64,000 bases of DNA from Arthrobacter sp. EPSL27 (GTDB lineage: Bacteria; Actinomycetota; Actinomycetes; Actinomycetales; Micrococcaceae). The notes beneath the pieces are model-generated. The model made no database searches, was not told where the DNA came from, and saw only the letters and a list, made by a program, of their open reading frames with translations. Positions within the stretch are counted from its first letter, which is position 1; every line of letters starts with the position of its first letter. The DNA is taken from positions 186,001 through 250,000 of the forward strand of contig NZ_LNUT01000003.1 in assembly GCF_001512305.1 (NCBI RefSeq). Direction: 5' to 3'. Shown here in pieces: positions 9,352 through 17,117 of this stretch. Made by a program: the position numbers and the translations under genes.

Positions 9352-10788
9352 TCAGCAGCCCAGCTGCGCGGCCAGCTGGAGCAGGAGGGCCTCGGACCCC
9401 ATCGGCCCGATCAGCTGCACACCCATCGGCAGCCCGGCGCCCGCGGCCCCGCCGGTCCAGTGCACCGGAATGCTGATCGCCGGCAGCCCGCACACGTTCA
9501 CCATGGAGGACCAGGGCGCGTACTCGCACTGCTTGCGGTAGTCGCCGTCGGCGTCCCCGGTCCATTCGGCGGCCGGCCAGTACCCGTCGCCGTGGGCGGC
9601 GCCGGTGAACCAGCCCACCGGGCGGGGGGTCTGGGCCAGCGCCGGCATCAGCATCACGTCCCAGGCGGCGTACTGGGTGATGGTGTCCCGCCGGAACTGG
9701 CACAGGAAGCCGAGGGCCTCGGCGAGTTTCGCGGGCCCGCGCTGCTGGGCGCGGCGCCGGAACGTCCGTGTCAGCGGGGTGAGGAGCGCCTCGCGCTGCG
9801 GGGCGATCCGGGCCTCCCCGACGGCGGCGGTCCAGGCCGTGGTGAAGGCCGCCGGGTAGCGGTTGTCGTAGCGGACGGCGGCTTCCGAGATCTGGTGGCC
9901 GGCAGCCTCCAGCCGGCGGACCGCTTCGGCGAGGGCGTCCAGGGCCTCGGTGGCCGGGGTGAAGGGGAAGATCGTCTGCCAGGGACTGTCCAGGCTCACC
10001 CCGATGCGGAGCCGGGGCGGGTCCTGCGCGGCGAGGTCCAGGTAACCGGCGGCCGGCCCGGAAGCCCCCGGAGGGCGGGGCACCATGGCGTCCAGCAGGA
10101 GCGCCGCGTCCCCAGCGGAGCGGGCCAGCGGACCGGAGACCACCAGCCCGGCGGGGTCGCCGGTGCTTTCACCTGCCGGCACCAGCCCGCGCCCGGGTTT
10201 CAGGCCCACCAGTCCGCAGGCCGCTGCCGGGATGCGGACCGATCCGCCGCCGTCGGATCCCGGCGCGAAGGGCACCAGTCCGGCGGCCACGGCTGCGGCG
10301 CTGCCGCCGGAGGAGCCTCCCGAGCTGCGGCTAGGGGCGTGCGGGTTCCGGGAGGGCGGCGCGATCCGGTTCTCGCTGTACGCGGTCAGGCCAAACTCCG
10401 GAACCTGGGTCTTGCCCAGCGAGATGACCCCGGCGGTCTTGAGCACGGTGACCAGCGCCCCGTCGGTTAAAGCGGGTTTGTGCTCCAGGGCGGCGCTGCC
10501 GTGGGTGGTCACGACGCCGGCGACGTCCGTCAGGTCCTTGAACGCCACCGGCATCCCGTGCAGCGGCGCCAGGGGTGTCCCGTCCCGGGCGCTCCGGGCG
10601 TGGGCCTGGTCCGCTGCGGCCGCGTCCTGCAGGGCCTGCTCGGCGGTAACGGTGATGAAGGTGCCGAGGTGCCGGTTTTCGGCGTCGATGCGGTCCAGGT
10701 AATGCTGCGTGGCCTGCCGCGCGGACACGGCGCCCGAGTGCAGCGCATCCCGCAGCTCGACGGCGGTCAGCTCATGGATCTCAGCCAC
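9352..10788 (-). CDS. Amidase (amidase-signature family)
   Basis: 478 residues with the Ser-cisSer-Lys catalytic set of the amidase-signature family: Lys84 in PVAFKDLTD, the cis-Ser in SSGGSSGGSAAA (near residue 159) and the nucleophile Ser183 in GSDGGGSVRIP. These enzymes hydrolyse carboxamides to acids and ammonia; GatA is a relative, but no gatB or gatC is adjacent, so this is probably a stand-alone amidase. The GTG at 10788 starts right at conserved sequence and has GGGGAG upstream. The reverse frame stays open for a further 1.6 kb upstream, opposite rhodanese and pheA, but this extension shows no protein similarity. Confidence 0.88.
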   Translation of the reverse strand: MAEIHELTAVELRDALHSGAVSARQATQHYLDRIDAENRHLGTFITVTAEQALQDAAAADQAHARSARDGTPLAPLHGMPVAFKDLTDVAGVVTTHGSAALEHKPALTDGALVTVLKTAGVISLGKTQVPEFGLTAYSENRIAPPSRNPHAPSRSSGGSSGGSAAAVAAGLVPFAPGSDGGGSVRIPAAACGLVGLKPGRGLVPAGESTGDPAGLVVSGPLARSAGDAALLLDAMVPRPPGASGPAAGYLDLAAQDPPRLRIGVSLDSPWQTIFPFTPATEALDALAEAVRRLEAAGHQISEAAVRYDNRYPAAFTTAWTAAVGEARIAPQREALLTPLTRTFRRRAQQRGPAKLAEALGFLCQFRRDTITQYAAWDVMLMPALAQTPRPVGWFTGAAHGDGYWPAAEWTGDADGDYRKQCEYAPWSSMVNVCGLPAISIPVHWTGGAAGAGLPMGVQLIGPMGSEALLLQLAAQLGC

Positions 10789-10832
10789 GGGACCGCAGCT
10801 CCCCGGTTTGACCGGGCCAGGCCCTCCCCGCG

Positions 10833-11025
10833 GGGGGACATGTCCAGTGGTGGGGCGTGCGGGTGCGCATAGTGGCATTGTGTCCGGTGGCGGGCGCAGG
10901 CGGAGGGCATGTCCCGCGGGCGGGGGCGTGGTGCTCCGGGGGACATGTCCAGTGCTGGGGCGCGCGGGTGCGCAGAGTGGCATTGTGTCCGGTGGCGGGC
11001 GCAGGCGGAGGGCATGTCCCGCGGT
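10833..11025. repeat. Two-copy tandem repeat, period 105 bp, filling the amidase-rhodanese intergenic region
   Basis: Two copies of about 88 bp (10833-10920 and 10938-11025) are offset by exactly 105 bp and differ at only a few positions. Each copy holds three TGTCC elements: the perfect palindrome GGACATGTCC, then TTGTGTCC, then GGGCATGTCCC. The copies lie between divergent genes, so promoter-region binding sites are possible. Overlapping open frames on both strands merely reflect the repeat. The rest of 10789-11148 shows nothing else. Confidence 0.75.
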
Positions 11026-11148
11026 GCGGGGCTGCTGCGGGTCTCCTTTGCGCCATCCCAGAAGCGTAACCTGCTGCCGGGGAGGGCTCCGGCAGCGGCG
11101 GCTGGCGATACGCTGGAGGCAGACCATGCATTCTGCGGAAGGACGACC

Positions 11149-11475
11149 ATGAGCGATTTCGATACCGTGACCGTGTCCGACATCCCCGACGGGGCCAGGA
11201 TCCTCGACGTCCGCGAGGACTACGAATGGGCCGCCGGGCACGCCGCCGGAGCGCTGCATATTCCCCTGGACCAGCTCCCGGCCCGGCTGGACGAGCTGGA
11301 CCCGGACGAGGACGTCTACGTCATCTGCCGCACCGGCGGCCGTTCGTTCCGCGCCGCCCAGTGGCTTTCCGGGCAGGGGTACTCCGCCCTGAACGTGGCC
11401 GGCGGCATGGACCAGTGGCTGGAAACCGGAATGCCGCTGGTGTCCGACAACGGACTCAAGCCCGTCATCCTGTAG
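11149..11475 (+). CDS. Single-domain rhodanese-like sulfurtransferase
   Basis: 108 residues covering one complete rhodanese domain: ILDVREDYEWAAGHAAGALHIPL at the start, split here as ILDVREDYEW and AGHAAGALHIPL, the active-site loop CRTGGRSF with the persulfide-forming cysteine, and the closing VAGGMDQW. The six-residue loop after Cys fits sulfurtransferases of the GlpE/PspE type rather than Cdc25 phosphatases. ATG 11149 has AAGGAC upstream. It is 18 bp before pheA, so the two are probably co-transcribed, though a functional link is not evident. Confidence 0.9.
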   Translation: MSDFDTVTVSDIPDGARILDVREDYEWAAGHAAGALHIPLDQLPARLDELDPDEDVYVICRTGGRSFRAAQWLSGQGYSALNVAGGMDQWLETGMPLVSDNGLKPVIL

Positions 11476-11493
11476 TTGAAGAAAGAAGCGCCG

Positions 11494-12474
11494 ATGTCCG
11501 CACTGCCTGTCACCTACACCTTCCTCGGGCCTGCGGGCACCTTTACCGAGGCGGCCCTGATGCAGGTTCCCGACGCGGCGGACGCCGTGCGGATCCCGTC
11601 GTCGAACGTCAACACGGCGCTGGACAAGGTCCGGGACGGCTCGGCGGATGCCGCGATGGTCCCGATCGAGAATTCCGTGGAGGGCGGCGTCACTGCCACC
11701 CTGGACGCCATCGCCACAGGACAGGAACTGCGCATCCTGCGCGAGGCCCTGGTGCCCATCAGCTTCGTCCTGGTGGCCCGGCCCGGGACCCGGATTGAGG
11801 ACATCCGCAGGATCTCGACGCACAGCCACGCCTGGGCGCAGTGCCGGCTCTGGGCCGACAAAAATATTCCGGATGCGGAATACATCCCCGGATCGTCCAC
11901 TGCCGCCGCGGCCATGGGGCTGCTGGAGGGCGACGTGCACTACGACGCGGCCATCTGCGCCCCGATCGTTGCGGCGGAGCAGCCGGGACTCACGGTGCTG
12001 GCGGAGAACATCGGCGACAACCCAGGGGCGGTGACCCGCTTTGTGCTCGTTGGCCGGCCCGGCTCGCTGCCGGAACCCACCGGCGCCGATAAGACCACGG
12101 TGGTGGTCCCGCTGCCGGAGGACCGACCCGGCGCCCTGATGGAGATCCTCGACCAGTTCGCCACGCGCGGGGTGAACCTCAGCCGGATCGAGTCCCGGCC
12201 CACCGGGCAGTACCTGGGCCACTATTTCTTCAGCATCGACGCCGACGGCCACGTGGCCGACGCGAGGGTGGCGGATGCCCTGGCAGGACTCCACCGGATC
12301 AGCCCGGCCACCCGCTTCCTGGGCTCCTACGGCCGGGCCGACGGCCACCGGACGGTGGTGGAACCGCACACCTCGGACCAGGCATTCCGCGCCGCCCATG
12401 CATGGGTCAAAGACATACTGTCCGGGGCATCCGTGGTGCCGGAATATACGTCCGGGGCTTCGCCCACAGCGTAG
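11494..12474 (+). CDS. pheA: Prephenate dehydratase
   Basis: 326 residues. It begins at the family landmark YTFLGPAGTFTEAAL and continues through VPIENSVEGGV, the usual substrate-site segment, and NPGAVTRFVLVGRP. A C-terminal ACT domain follows (VVVPLPEDRPGALMEIL, then SRIESRPTGQYLG), which binds phenylalanine for feedback inhibition. The enzyme converts prephenate to phenylpyruvate in phenylalanine synthesis. ATG at 11494 is used; GAAGAAAGAAG precedes it. A TTG six codons upstream is possible but less well placed. No chorismate mutase domain is fused, as usual for actinobacteria. Confidence 0.95.
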   Translation: MSALPVTYTFLGPAGTFTEAALMQVPDAADAVRIPSSNVNTALDKVRDGSADAAMVPIENSVEGGVTATLDAIATGQELRILREALVPISFVLVARPGTRIEDIRRISTHSHAWAQCRLWADKNIPDAEYIPGSSTAAAAMGLLEGDVHYDAAICAPIVAAEQPGLTVLAENIGDNPGAVTRFVLVGRPGSLPEPTGADKTTVVVPLPEDRPGALMEILDQFATRGVNLSRIESRPTGQYLGHYFFSIDADGHVADARVADALAGLHRISPATRFLGSYGRADGHRTVVEPHTSDQAFRAAHAWVKDILSGASVVPEYTSGASPTA

Positions 12475-12566
12475 ACAAATGCCACATCAGGCACTTCCGC
12501 CCCTATGAAACTGTGCGTATGCTTGCCTGATCCATATTGGGGAAGTCCTCTACGAGGGAGCAGGTC

Positions 12567-12827
12567 ATGGCAGGCACCAGCCTTGAAAATGACGGCCAGG
12601 GAATGATTGTCAATCCCAAGCCGACCGCTGACAACCAGGACTGGGACGGCGACGACGCCGACCGTGCGGACCGGCTGCGCTTCGAAGAGGAGCAGGCGAT
12701 GATCCGCGAGCAGTCCGAGGCGCGCGCCGCCAAGGCCGCCGCTGACGCGAAGAAATCCGCTGAGGAAAAGACAGCAGCCGACAAGGACGCCGCGAAGCCG
12801 GACGCCCCGGAAGAAGCAAGCGCCTAG
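12567..12827 (+). CDS. Small highly charged protein, function unknown
   Basis: 86 residues, rich in Ala, Lys, Glu and Asp. The second half is a predicted alpha-helix or coiled coil (EEEQAMIREQSEARAAKAAA). No transmembrane segment, metal motif or known domain is visible. GAGGGAG lies at ideal distance from ATG 12567, which supports translation. Its stop overlaps that of the convergent lipid-kinase gene by 4 bp. Confidence 0.65.
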   Translation: MAGTSLENDGQGMIVNPKPTADNQDWDGDDADRADRLRFEEEQAMIREQSEARAAKAAADAKKSAEEKTAADKDAAKPDAPEEASA

Positions 12828-13888
12828 TCCTCCCCCGAACCGTCCTTGACCCGGATGAGAAGTGAGCCGGGGGCAATCTGCACGGTGACCTTGGTGGCCT
12901 CGCCGGACGGATCGCCGTCCACCTGTGTAGCCATTGGTTCCGCGCAGCGGAGGGTGATCTTGCCGGAGCGGTAATACGTCATCACCGGCAGGTTCCTCTT
13001 GTGCTTGAGCACAATCTTCCAGTACATCGCCAGCCAGCCGATGGCGCTGCGCGGGCTCATGACCACCACGTCGAGCATCCCGTCGTCAATCATGGCCTGG
13101 GGGATGAAGTCGATCCCGCCGGGGATCAGCCCGCAGTTCGCGAACAGCACGCTGCGGATCTTCCGGGTCTGCTCCGGCTGGTCATCCAGCGAGATGGAGA
13201 CCTTCTTGCGGCGGCCCGGGAGGTGCCGCACACCCGCCTCGGTGTACGCCAGCCAGCCCACGGCCTTCTTCAGCCCGTCGTTGGTGTCGCCCACCACCTC
13301 GGCATCCATGCCGATGCCGGCAATGACCAGGAACGTGTGCACGGCCGACTCGTTGGTGCGGGAGTTCTCCACGGTCATCGTGGCCGTATCGATAAAGCGC
13401 TGGTGCCCGAAGAGCGCCGTCTGGACGCTTCCGTGCAGGTCGCCCACGTCGAGGTGGATATTGCGGGCCAGGAGGTTTCCGGTGCCCAGCGGGATCAGGC
13501 CCATAGCGGTGTCCGTGCCGGCCAGGACGTCCGCCACCACACGCACCGTGCCGTCGCCGCCGCCCACCACGACGACGTCGGCGCCGTACTCGACGGCGGC
13601 CCGCGCCTGCCCGAATCCGGGGTCCTCGGCGGTGGTGTCGAAAAAGCGCGGCGGCACCCAGCCGGCCGCGGCGCACGCATTCTCGATGAGGATGCGGGCC
13701 TCGGCGGACCGGGCCTTGATGGGGTTCATCACCACGGCCACCTTTTGCTGGCCCAGCTCCGGGCTGTGGGTTTCCTCCCAGGCGGCGCTCCGTGTGTGCT
13801 TGGCCTTGAGCCGGCGCACTCCCCACCAGCTGGAGACGGCAAACGCCAGGACTCCGGCGATGATGAGGTAGAGCAGCCAGTCGCGCAT
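12824..13888 (-). CDS. Diacylglycerol kinase-like lipid kinase
   Basis: 354 residues. A single N-terminal membrane helix (LLYLIIAGVLAFAVSSWWG) is followed by the DAGK catalytic domain: VVMNPIKARS, then the nucleotide loop VVGGGDGTVRVVADVL, and LGTGNLLARN. The C-terminal half ends in the beta-rich domain with DDGMLDVVV and QVDGDPSGEA. These enzymes phosphorylate diacylglycerol or related lipids at the membrane using ATP. ATG 13888 fits the membrane anchor. Exact lipid substrate is not determinable. It is divergent from serS, with 89 bp between them. Confidence 0.9.
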   Translation of the reverse strand: MRDWLLYLIIAGVLAFAVSSWWGVRRLKAKHTRSAAWEETHSPELGQQKVAVVMNPIKARSAEARILIENACAAAGWVPPRFFDTTAEDPGFGQARAAVEYGADVVVVGGGDGTVRVVADVLAGTDTAMGLIPLGTGNLLARNIHLDVGDLHGSVQTALFGHQRFIDTATMTVENSRTNESAVHTFLVIAGIGMDAEVVGDTNDGLKKAVGWLAYTEAGVRHLPGRRKKVSISLDDQPEQTRKIRSVLFANCGLIPGGIDFIPQAMIDDGMLDVVVMSPRSAIGWLAMYWKIVLKHKRNLPVMTYYRSGKITLRCAEPMATQVDGDPSGEATKVTVQIAPGSLLIRVKDGSGED

Positions 13889-13938
13889 TGTGCTCCAACA
13901 CTATCCCGCCGGTGGCCGCGGGCCGGATTGCCCGGGGA

Positions 13939-13977
13939 TTGCCCTGTAATGGTGGCCGGATTGGATAGTCTAGTTCC
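13939..13977 (+). promoter_or_regulatory. Probable serS promoter, leaderless
   Basis: A -35-like TTGCCC at 13939-13944 and a -10-like GATAGT at 13964-13969, 19 bp apart. The GTG start is only 8 bases past the -10 element and no ribosome site is present, so transcription may begin at or next to the start codon. Confidence 0.4.
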
Positions 13978-15258
13978 GTGATCGACGTAAAAGACCTCAG
14001 CGAAAATCCGGACAAGTTCCGGGCCAGCCAGCGCGCCCGCGGCGCCGATGAGTCCGTGGTGGACGCGATCATCGCCGCAGACTCGGCCCGCCGTGCTGCC
14101 CTGATCCGCTTTGAGAACCTGCGGGCCGAGCAGAACGCGTTCGGCAAGAAGGTGGCGCAGGCCAAGGGCGAGGAGAAGCAGGCCCTGCTGGCCGAGGTCA
14201 AGGTCCTCGCCGGCGAGGTAAAGGCCGCCTCCGCCGAGGCCGACGTCGCACAGGCCGCCCAGGAGGAACTGCTGCGCGGCATCCCCAACCTCATTGAGGA
14301 CGGCGTCCCCGAAGGCGGCGAAGACGATTACATCGTGGTCAAGACCGTGGGCACCCCCCGGGAATTCCCCGACTTCGAGCCCAAGGACCACCTGGAGATC
14401 GGCGAGCTGATCGGCGCCATCGACATGGAGCGTGGCGCCAAGGTGTCCGGGTCTCGGTTCTACTTCCTGCGCGGCGTGGGGGCCCGGCTGGAAATGGCCC
14501 TCCTGCAGATGGCCATGGAGCAGGCCATCGGCGCCGGGTTCGTCCCCATGATCACCCCCACGCTGGTGCGCCCGGAAACCATGCAGGGCACCGGTTTCGA
14601 CGTCAAGCACGACGCCGAGATCTACCGCCTCGCCGAGGACGACCTCTACCTTGTGGGCACGTCCGAGGTGGCCCTCGCCGGCTACCACGCCGACGAGATC
14701 CTGGACCTGTCCGCCGGGCCGATCCGGTACGCCGGACAGAGCTCCTGCTACCGCAGGGAGGCCGGTTCACACGGCAAGGACACCCGCGGCATCATCCGCG
14801 TCCACCAGTTCAACAAGGTGGAGATGTTCATCTACACCACCGTTGAGGAGGCCGCTGCCGAGCACGCCCGGCTGCTGGCCTGGGAAGAGGAGATGCTGGC
14901 CAAGTGCGAGCTGCCCTACCGGGTGATCGACACCGCCGCCGGCGACCTCGGCAACTCCGCCGCCCGGAAGTTCGACTGCGAGGCCTGGGTCCCGACGCAG
15001 GGCGCCTACCGCGAGCTGACCTCCACGTCCAACTGCACCACCTTCCAGGCACGCCGGCTGAACATCCGCGAGCGTGTGCTCGGCGAGGACGGGGCTCCCA
15101 AGGGAACCCGCGCCGTCGCCACGCTGAACGGCACCCTGGCCACCACCCGCTGGATCGTGGCCATCCTGGAGCACCACCAGAACCCGGACGGCTCCGTCAA
15201 CATCCCGGCGGCCCTGCAGAAGTACCTCGGCGGGATGACGGTCTTCCCCGTCCTCTAA
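13978..15258 (+). CDS. serS: Seryl-tRNA synthetase
   Basis: 426 residues. An N-terminal helical arm that contacts tRNA-Ser (about residues 1-110) precedes the class II catalytic core: motif 1 region [13 protein letters not shown], motif 2 [24 protein letters not shown] (shown as SSCYRREAG and RGIIRVHQF), and motif 3 [18 protein letters not shown], with [13 protein letters not shown] between them. It charges tRNA-Ser and tRNA-Sec with serine. Start is GTG 13978, directly at the family start [12 protein letters not shown]. Length is normal. Confidence 0.97.
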   Translation: MIDVKDLSENPDKFRASQRARGADESVVDAIIAADSARRAALIRFENLRAEQNAFGKKVAQAKGEEKQALLAEVKVLAGEVKAASAEADVAQAAQEELLRGIPNLIEDGVPEGGEDDYIVVKTVGTPREFPDFEPKDHLEIGELIGAIDMERGAKVSGSRFYFLRGVGARLEMALLQMAMEQAIGAGFVPMITPTLVRPETMQGTGFDVKHDAEIYRLAEDDLYLVGTSEVALAGYHADEILDLSAGPIRYAGQSSCYRREAGSHGKDTRGIIRVHQFNKVEMFIYTTVEEAAAEHARLLAWEEEMLAKCELPYRVIDTAAGDLGNSAARKFDCEAWVPTQGAYRELTSTSNCTTFQARRLNIRERVLGEDGAPKGTRAVATLNGTLATTRWIVAILEHHQNPDGSVNIPAALQKYLGGMTVFPVL

Positions 15259-15355
15259 GCCGCCGCCGGCCCGTCGGCAACTGTTCACGCCGGGTTCACG
15301 GCGTGCTGTGGCCTGGATCCTAGCGGCTGTCGGAGGTGTCTGCTCTACTTGTGGG

Positions 15356-16258
15356 ATGACAACAATGACTGAATCCTCAGTCGCCGGCAACGATGACCGG
15401 CGCGAGAACAACCAGAAGAACCAGAACAACATCGAGAACAATCAGAAAACTGCAACGGCCGCAGCGCACAAGCTGATGGTCGCGCTTGACGTCGACGGCA
15501 CCCTCGTGGACCACGACGGCCACATGTCCGTGCCCGTCCGCGAAGCCGCCCAGGACGTCGTCGCCGCCGGGCACCACGTCACCATCGCCACCGGCCGCTC
15601 CCTCAACGCCACGCTGCCCATCATCGAGCACATCGGCATCGAGAACGGCTACGCGGTGTGCTCGAACGGCGGCGTCACGCTGCGGCTGGATTCCAGCCTC
15701 AGCGACGGCTACGAGATCCTGCACAAGGCCACGTTCGATCCCGGCCCCGTGCTGCGCGCCCTGCGCCGCAGGCTGCCCACGGCCAAGTACGCCCTTGAGG
15801 ACGCGGACGGAAACTTCCTGTCCACCGAGCGCTTCCAGGACGCCAGCTTCGGGGTGGAGGCGATCGGCGTCGACTTCCAGACCATGCTGGAAGCCACCGC
15901 GGTCCGGGTGGTGGTCTTCAGCGCCGAGAACACGCCGGAGGACTTCAACGCCGCGATCCACCACATCGGGCTTTCCGGCGTGACCTACTCGGTGGGCTGG
16001 ACGGCCTGGCTGGACATCGCCGCGGAGGGCGTCACCAAGGCCAGCGCACTGGAGCACCTCCGGGGGCGGCTGAGCATCGAGACGCACCGCACGGTGGCCG
16101 TCGGCGACGGCCGCAACGACATCGAGATGCTCACGTGGGCCGCCCGCGGCGTGGCCATGGGCCAGGCGCCCGAGGAAGTGATCGCCGCCGCGGACGAGGT
16201 CACGCACTCCGTGTTCGACGACGGCGCCGCGCACGTGCTGCGCAGCCTCCTGCTGTAG
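15356..16258 (+). CDS. HAD-superfamily Cof-type hydrolase
   Basis: 300 residues. After a hydrophilic Asn/Gln-rich leader of about 35 residues, motif I reads VALDVDGTLVDHDG with the nucleophilic Asp. A cap domain of type C2 follows, and motif IV is VAVGDGRNDIEML near the end, then ARGVAMGQAPEEV. This matches the Cof/YidA phosphatases, which remove phosphate from small sugar phosphates or flavins; the substrate is unknown. ATG 15356 and ATG 15365 are both plausible starts. It follows serS by 97 bp. Confidence 0.88.
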   Translation: MTTMTESSVAGNDDRRENNQKNQNNIENNQKTATAAAHKLMVALDVDGTLVDHDGHMSVPVREAAQDVVAAGHHVTIATGRSLNATLPIIEHIGIENGYAVCSNGGVTLRLDSSLSDGYEILHKATFDPGPVLRALRRRLPTAKYALEDADGNFLSTERFQDASFGVEAIGVDFQTMLEATAVRVVVFSAENTPEDFNAAIHHIGLSGVTYSVGWTAWLDIAAEGVTKASALEHLRGRLSIETHRTVAVGDGRNDIEMLTWAARGVAMGQAPEEVIAAADEVTHSVFDDGAAHVLRSLLL

Positions 16259-16289
16259 CAGCCCGCTTCGGCGGGGCCCGGTACCGGGG

Positions 16290-16889
16290 TCAGCGCACGT
16301 CGAGGATCAGGCCGAGCAGCCTGGCCGCGGCGGGACGCGCCGCGTGTTCCTCGTTCCACTGCGCGCGGGCCACGGCCTTGCTGACCGCCTGCGTGGTGAT
16401 GCCGAGCTCCTCGGCCACGGCTTTCTGCTGCCCGCGGACCCCCGGGGTCATCAGGTCCAGGACCCGCCATTCCGCCGGGCTCCGGTCATGGACGATGTGC
16501 CCCAGCAGCCGCAGCACGGCTTCGGACTCCGCAGCAAGGTCGGCCAGCGGGCCCTCCACGGCCACCGGGATCCGGTCCTTGCCGTTGCGCAGCCGGTCCA
16601 CGGCCCGGCGGGCATAAACCAGCCCGTGTCCGGAGGCGTCCTTGATCTGGTTCGGCAGGGGCTCGTTGACGGGCCCGACGCCGATGCCCACGTACCAGCT
16701 GCCCGTGCGCAGGGCCACCATCGCCGCGTCGACGGCCTGGTGCGGAAAGTCCACAATGCCCTGGACTTCGTCCTCCACCGAACGGTCGAAGTCGAGGCGC
16801 GCCGGGATGTGCCGCAGGTCCCTGAGGAGCTGCGGCACGCGGTCGCCGTCGCGCCGGCTGTCGGTCTGGTTAATGGTCAGCGTGAACAT
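16290..16889 (-). CDS. SatD-like protein with C-terminal helix-turn-helix
   Basis: 199 residues. The N-terminal half resembles the SatD family in pattern: a DSRR..DRV segment near the start (NQTDSRRDGDRVPQLL), then EDEVQGIVDF where SatD proteins have a GDEFQ-like motif, then a strand-rich WYVGIGVGPV. The C-terminal about 45 residues hold a helix-turn-helix, KAVAEELGITTQAVSKAVARA. It is therefore probably a DNA-binding regulator with a cyclase-fold-like sensor half. The family assignment is by eye and tentative; the HTH is clear. ATG 16889 is the only good start. Confidence 0.6.
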   Translation of the reverse strand: MFTLTINQTDSRRDGDRVPQLLRDLRHIPARLDFDRSVEDEVQGIVDFPHQAVDAAMVALRTGSWYVGIGVGPVNEPLPNQIKDASGHGLVYARRAVDRLRNGKDRIPVAVEGPLADLAAESEAVLRLLGHIVHDRSPAEWRVLDLMTPGVRGQQKAVAEELGITTQAVSKAVARAQWNEEHAARPAAARLLGLILDVR

Positions 16890-17117
16890 TCTGGCACCAC
16901 ACTACCCGGTGGTACTTTCGTGGCAAATGTCCCTGCTCCGCCCCGTCACATGCCCGGCGCCGGCCATCGGAACGCCGGCAAAACCCCGGAAGAACGCCGG
17001 TAAAGCACCGCGTGGATCTGCTCCCGGGCCTGCCGTGTCGGGGTTGCCCCGGCTGCCCGAAGATGGTGCGATGGACGCTGCGCCGCCAACGGAGGCCCTA
17101 GTGAAACGAGGACTGCA

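Noticed and set aside
9352..10788. GatA subunit of Glu-tRNA amidotransferase
   Set aside because: No gatB or gatC nearby and the sequence around the signature fits stand-alone amidases better.
10789..12399. 1.6-kb reverse open frame continuing upstream of the amidase
   Set aside because: Antisense to rhodanese and pheA and running through the 105-bp repeat; no family similarity. It is a GC-rich shadow frame.
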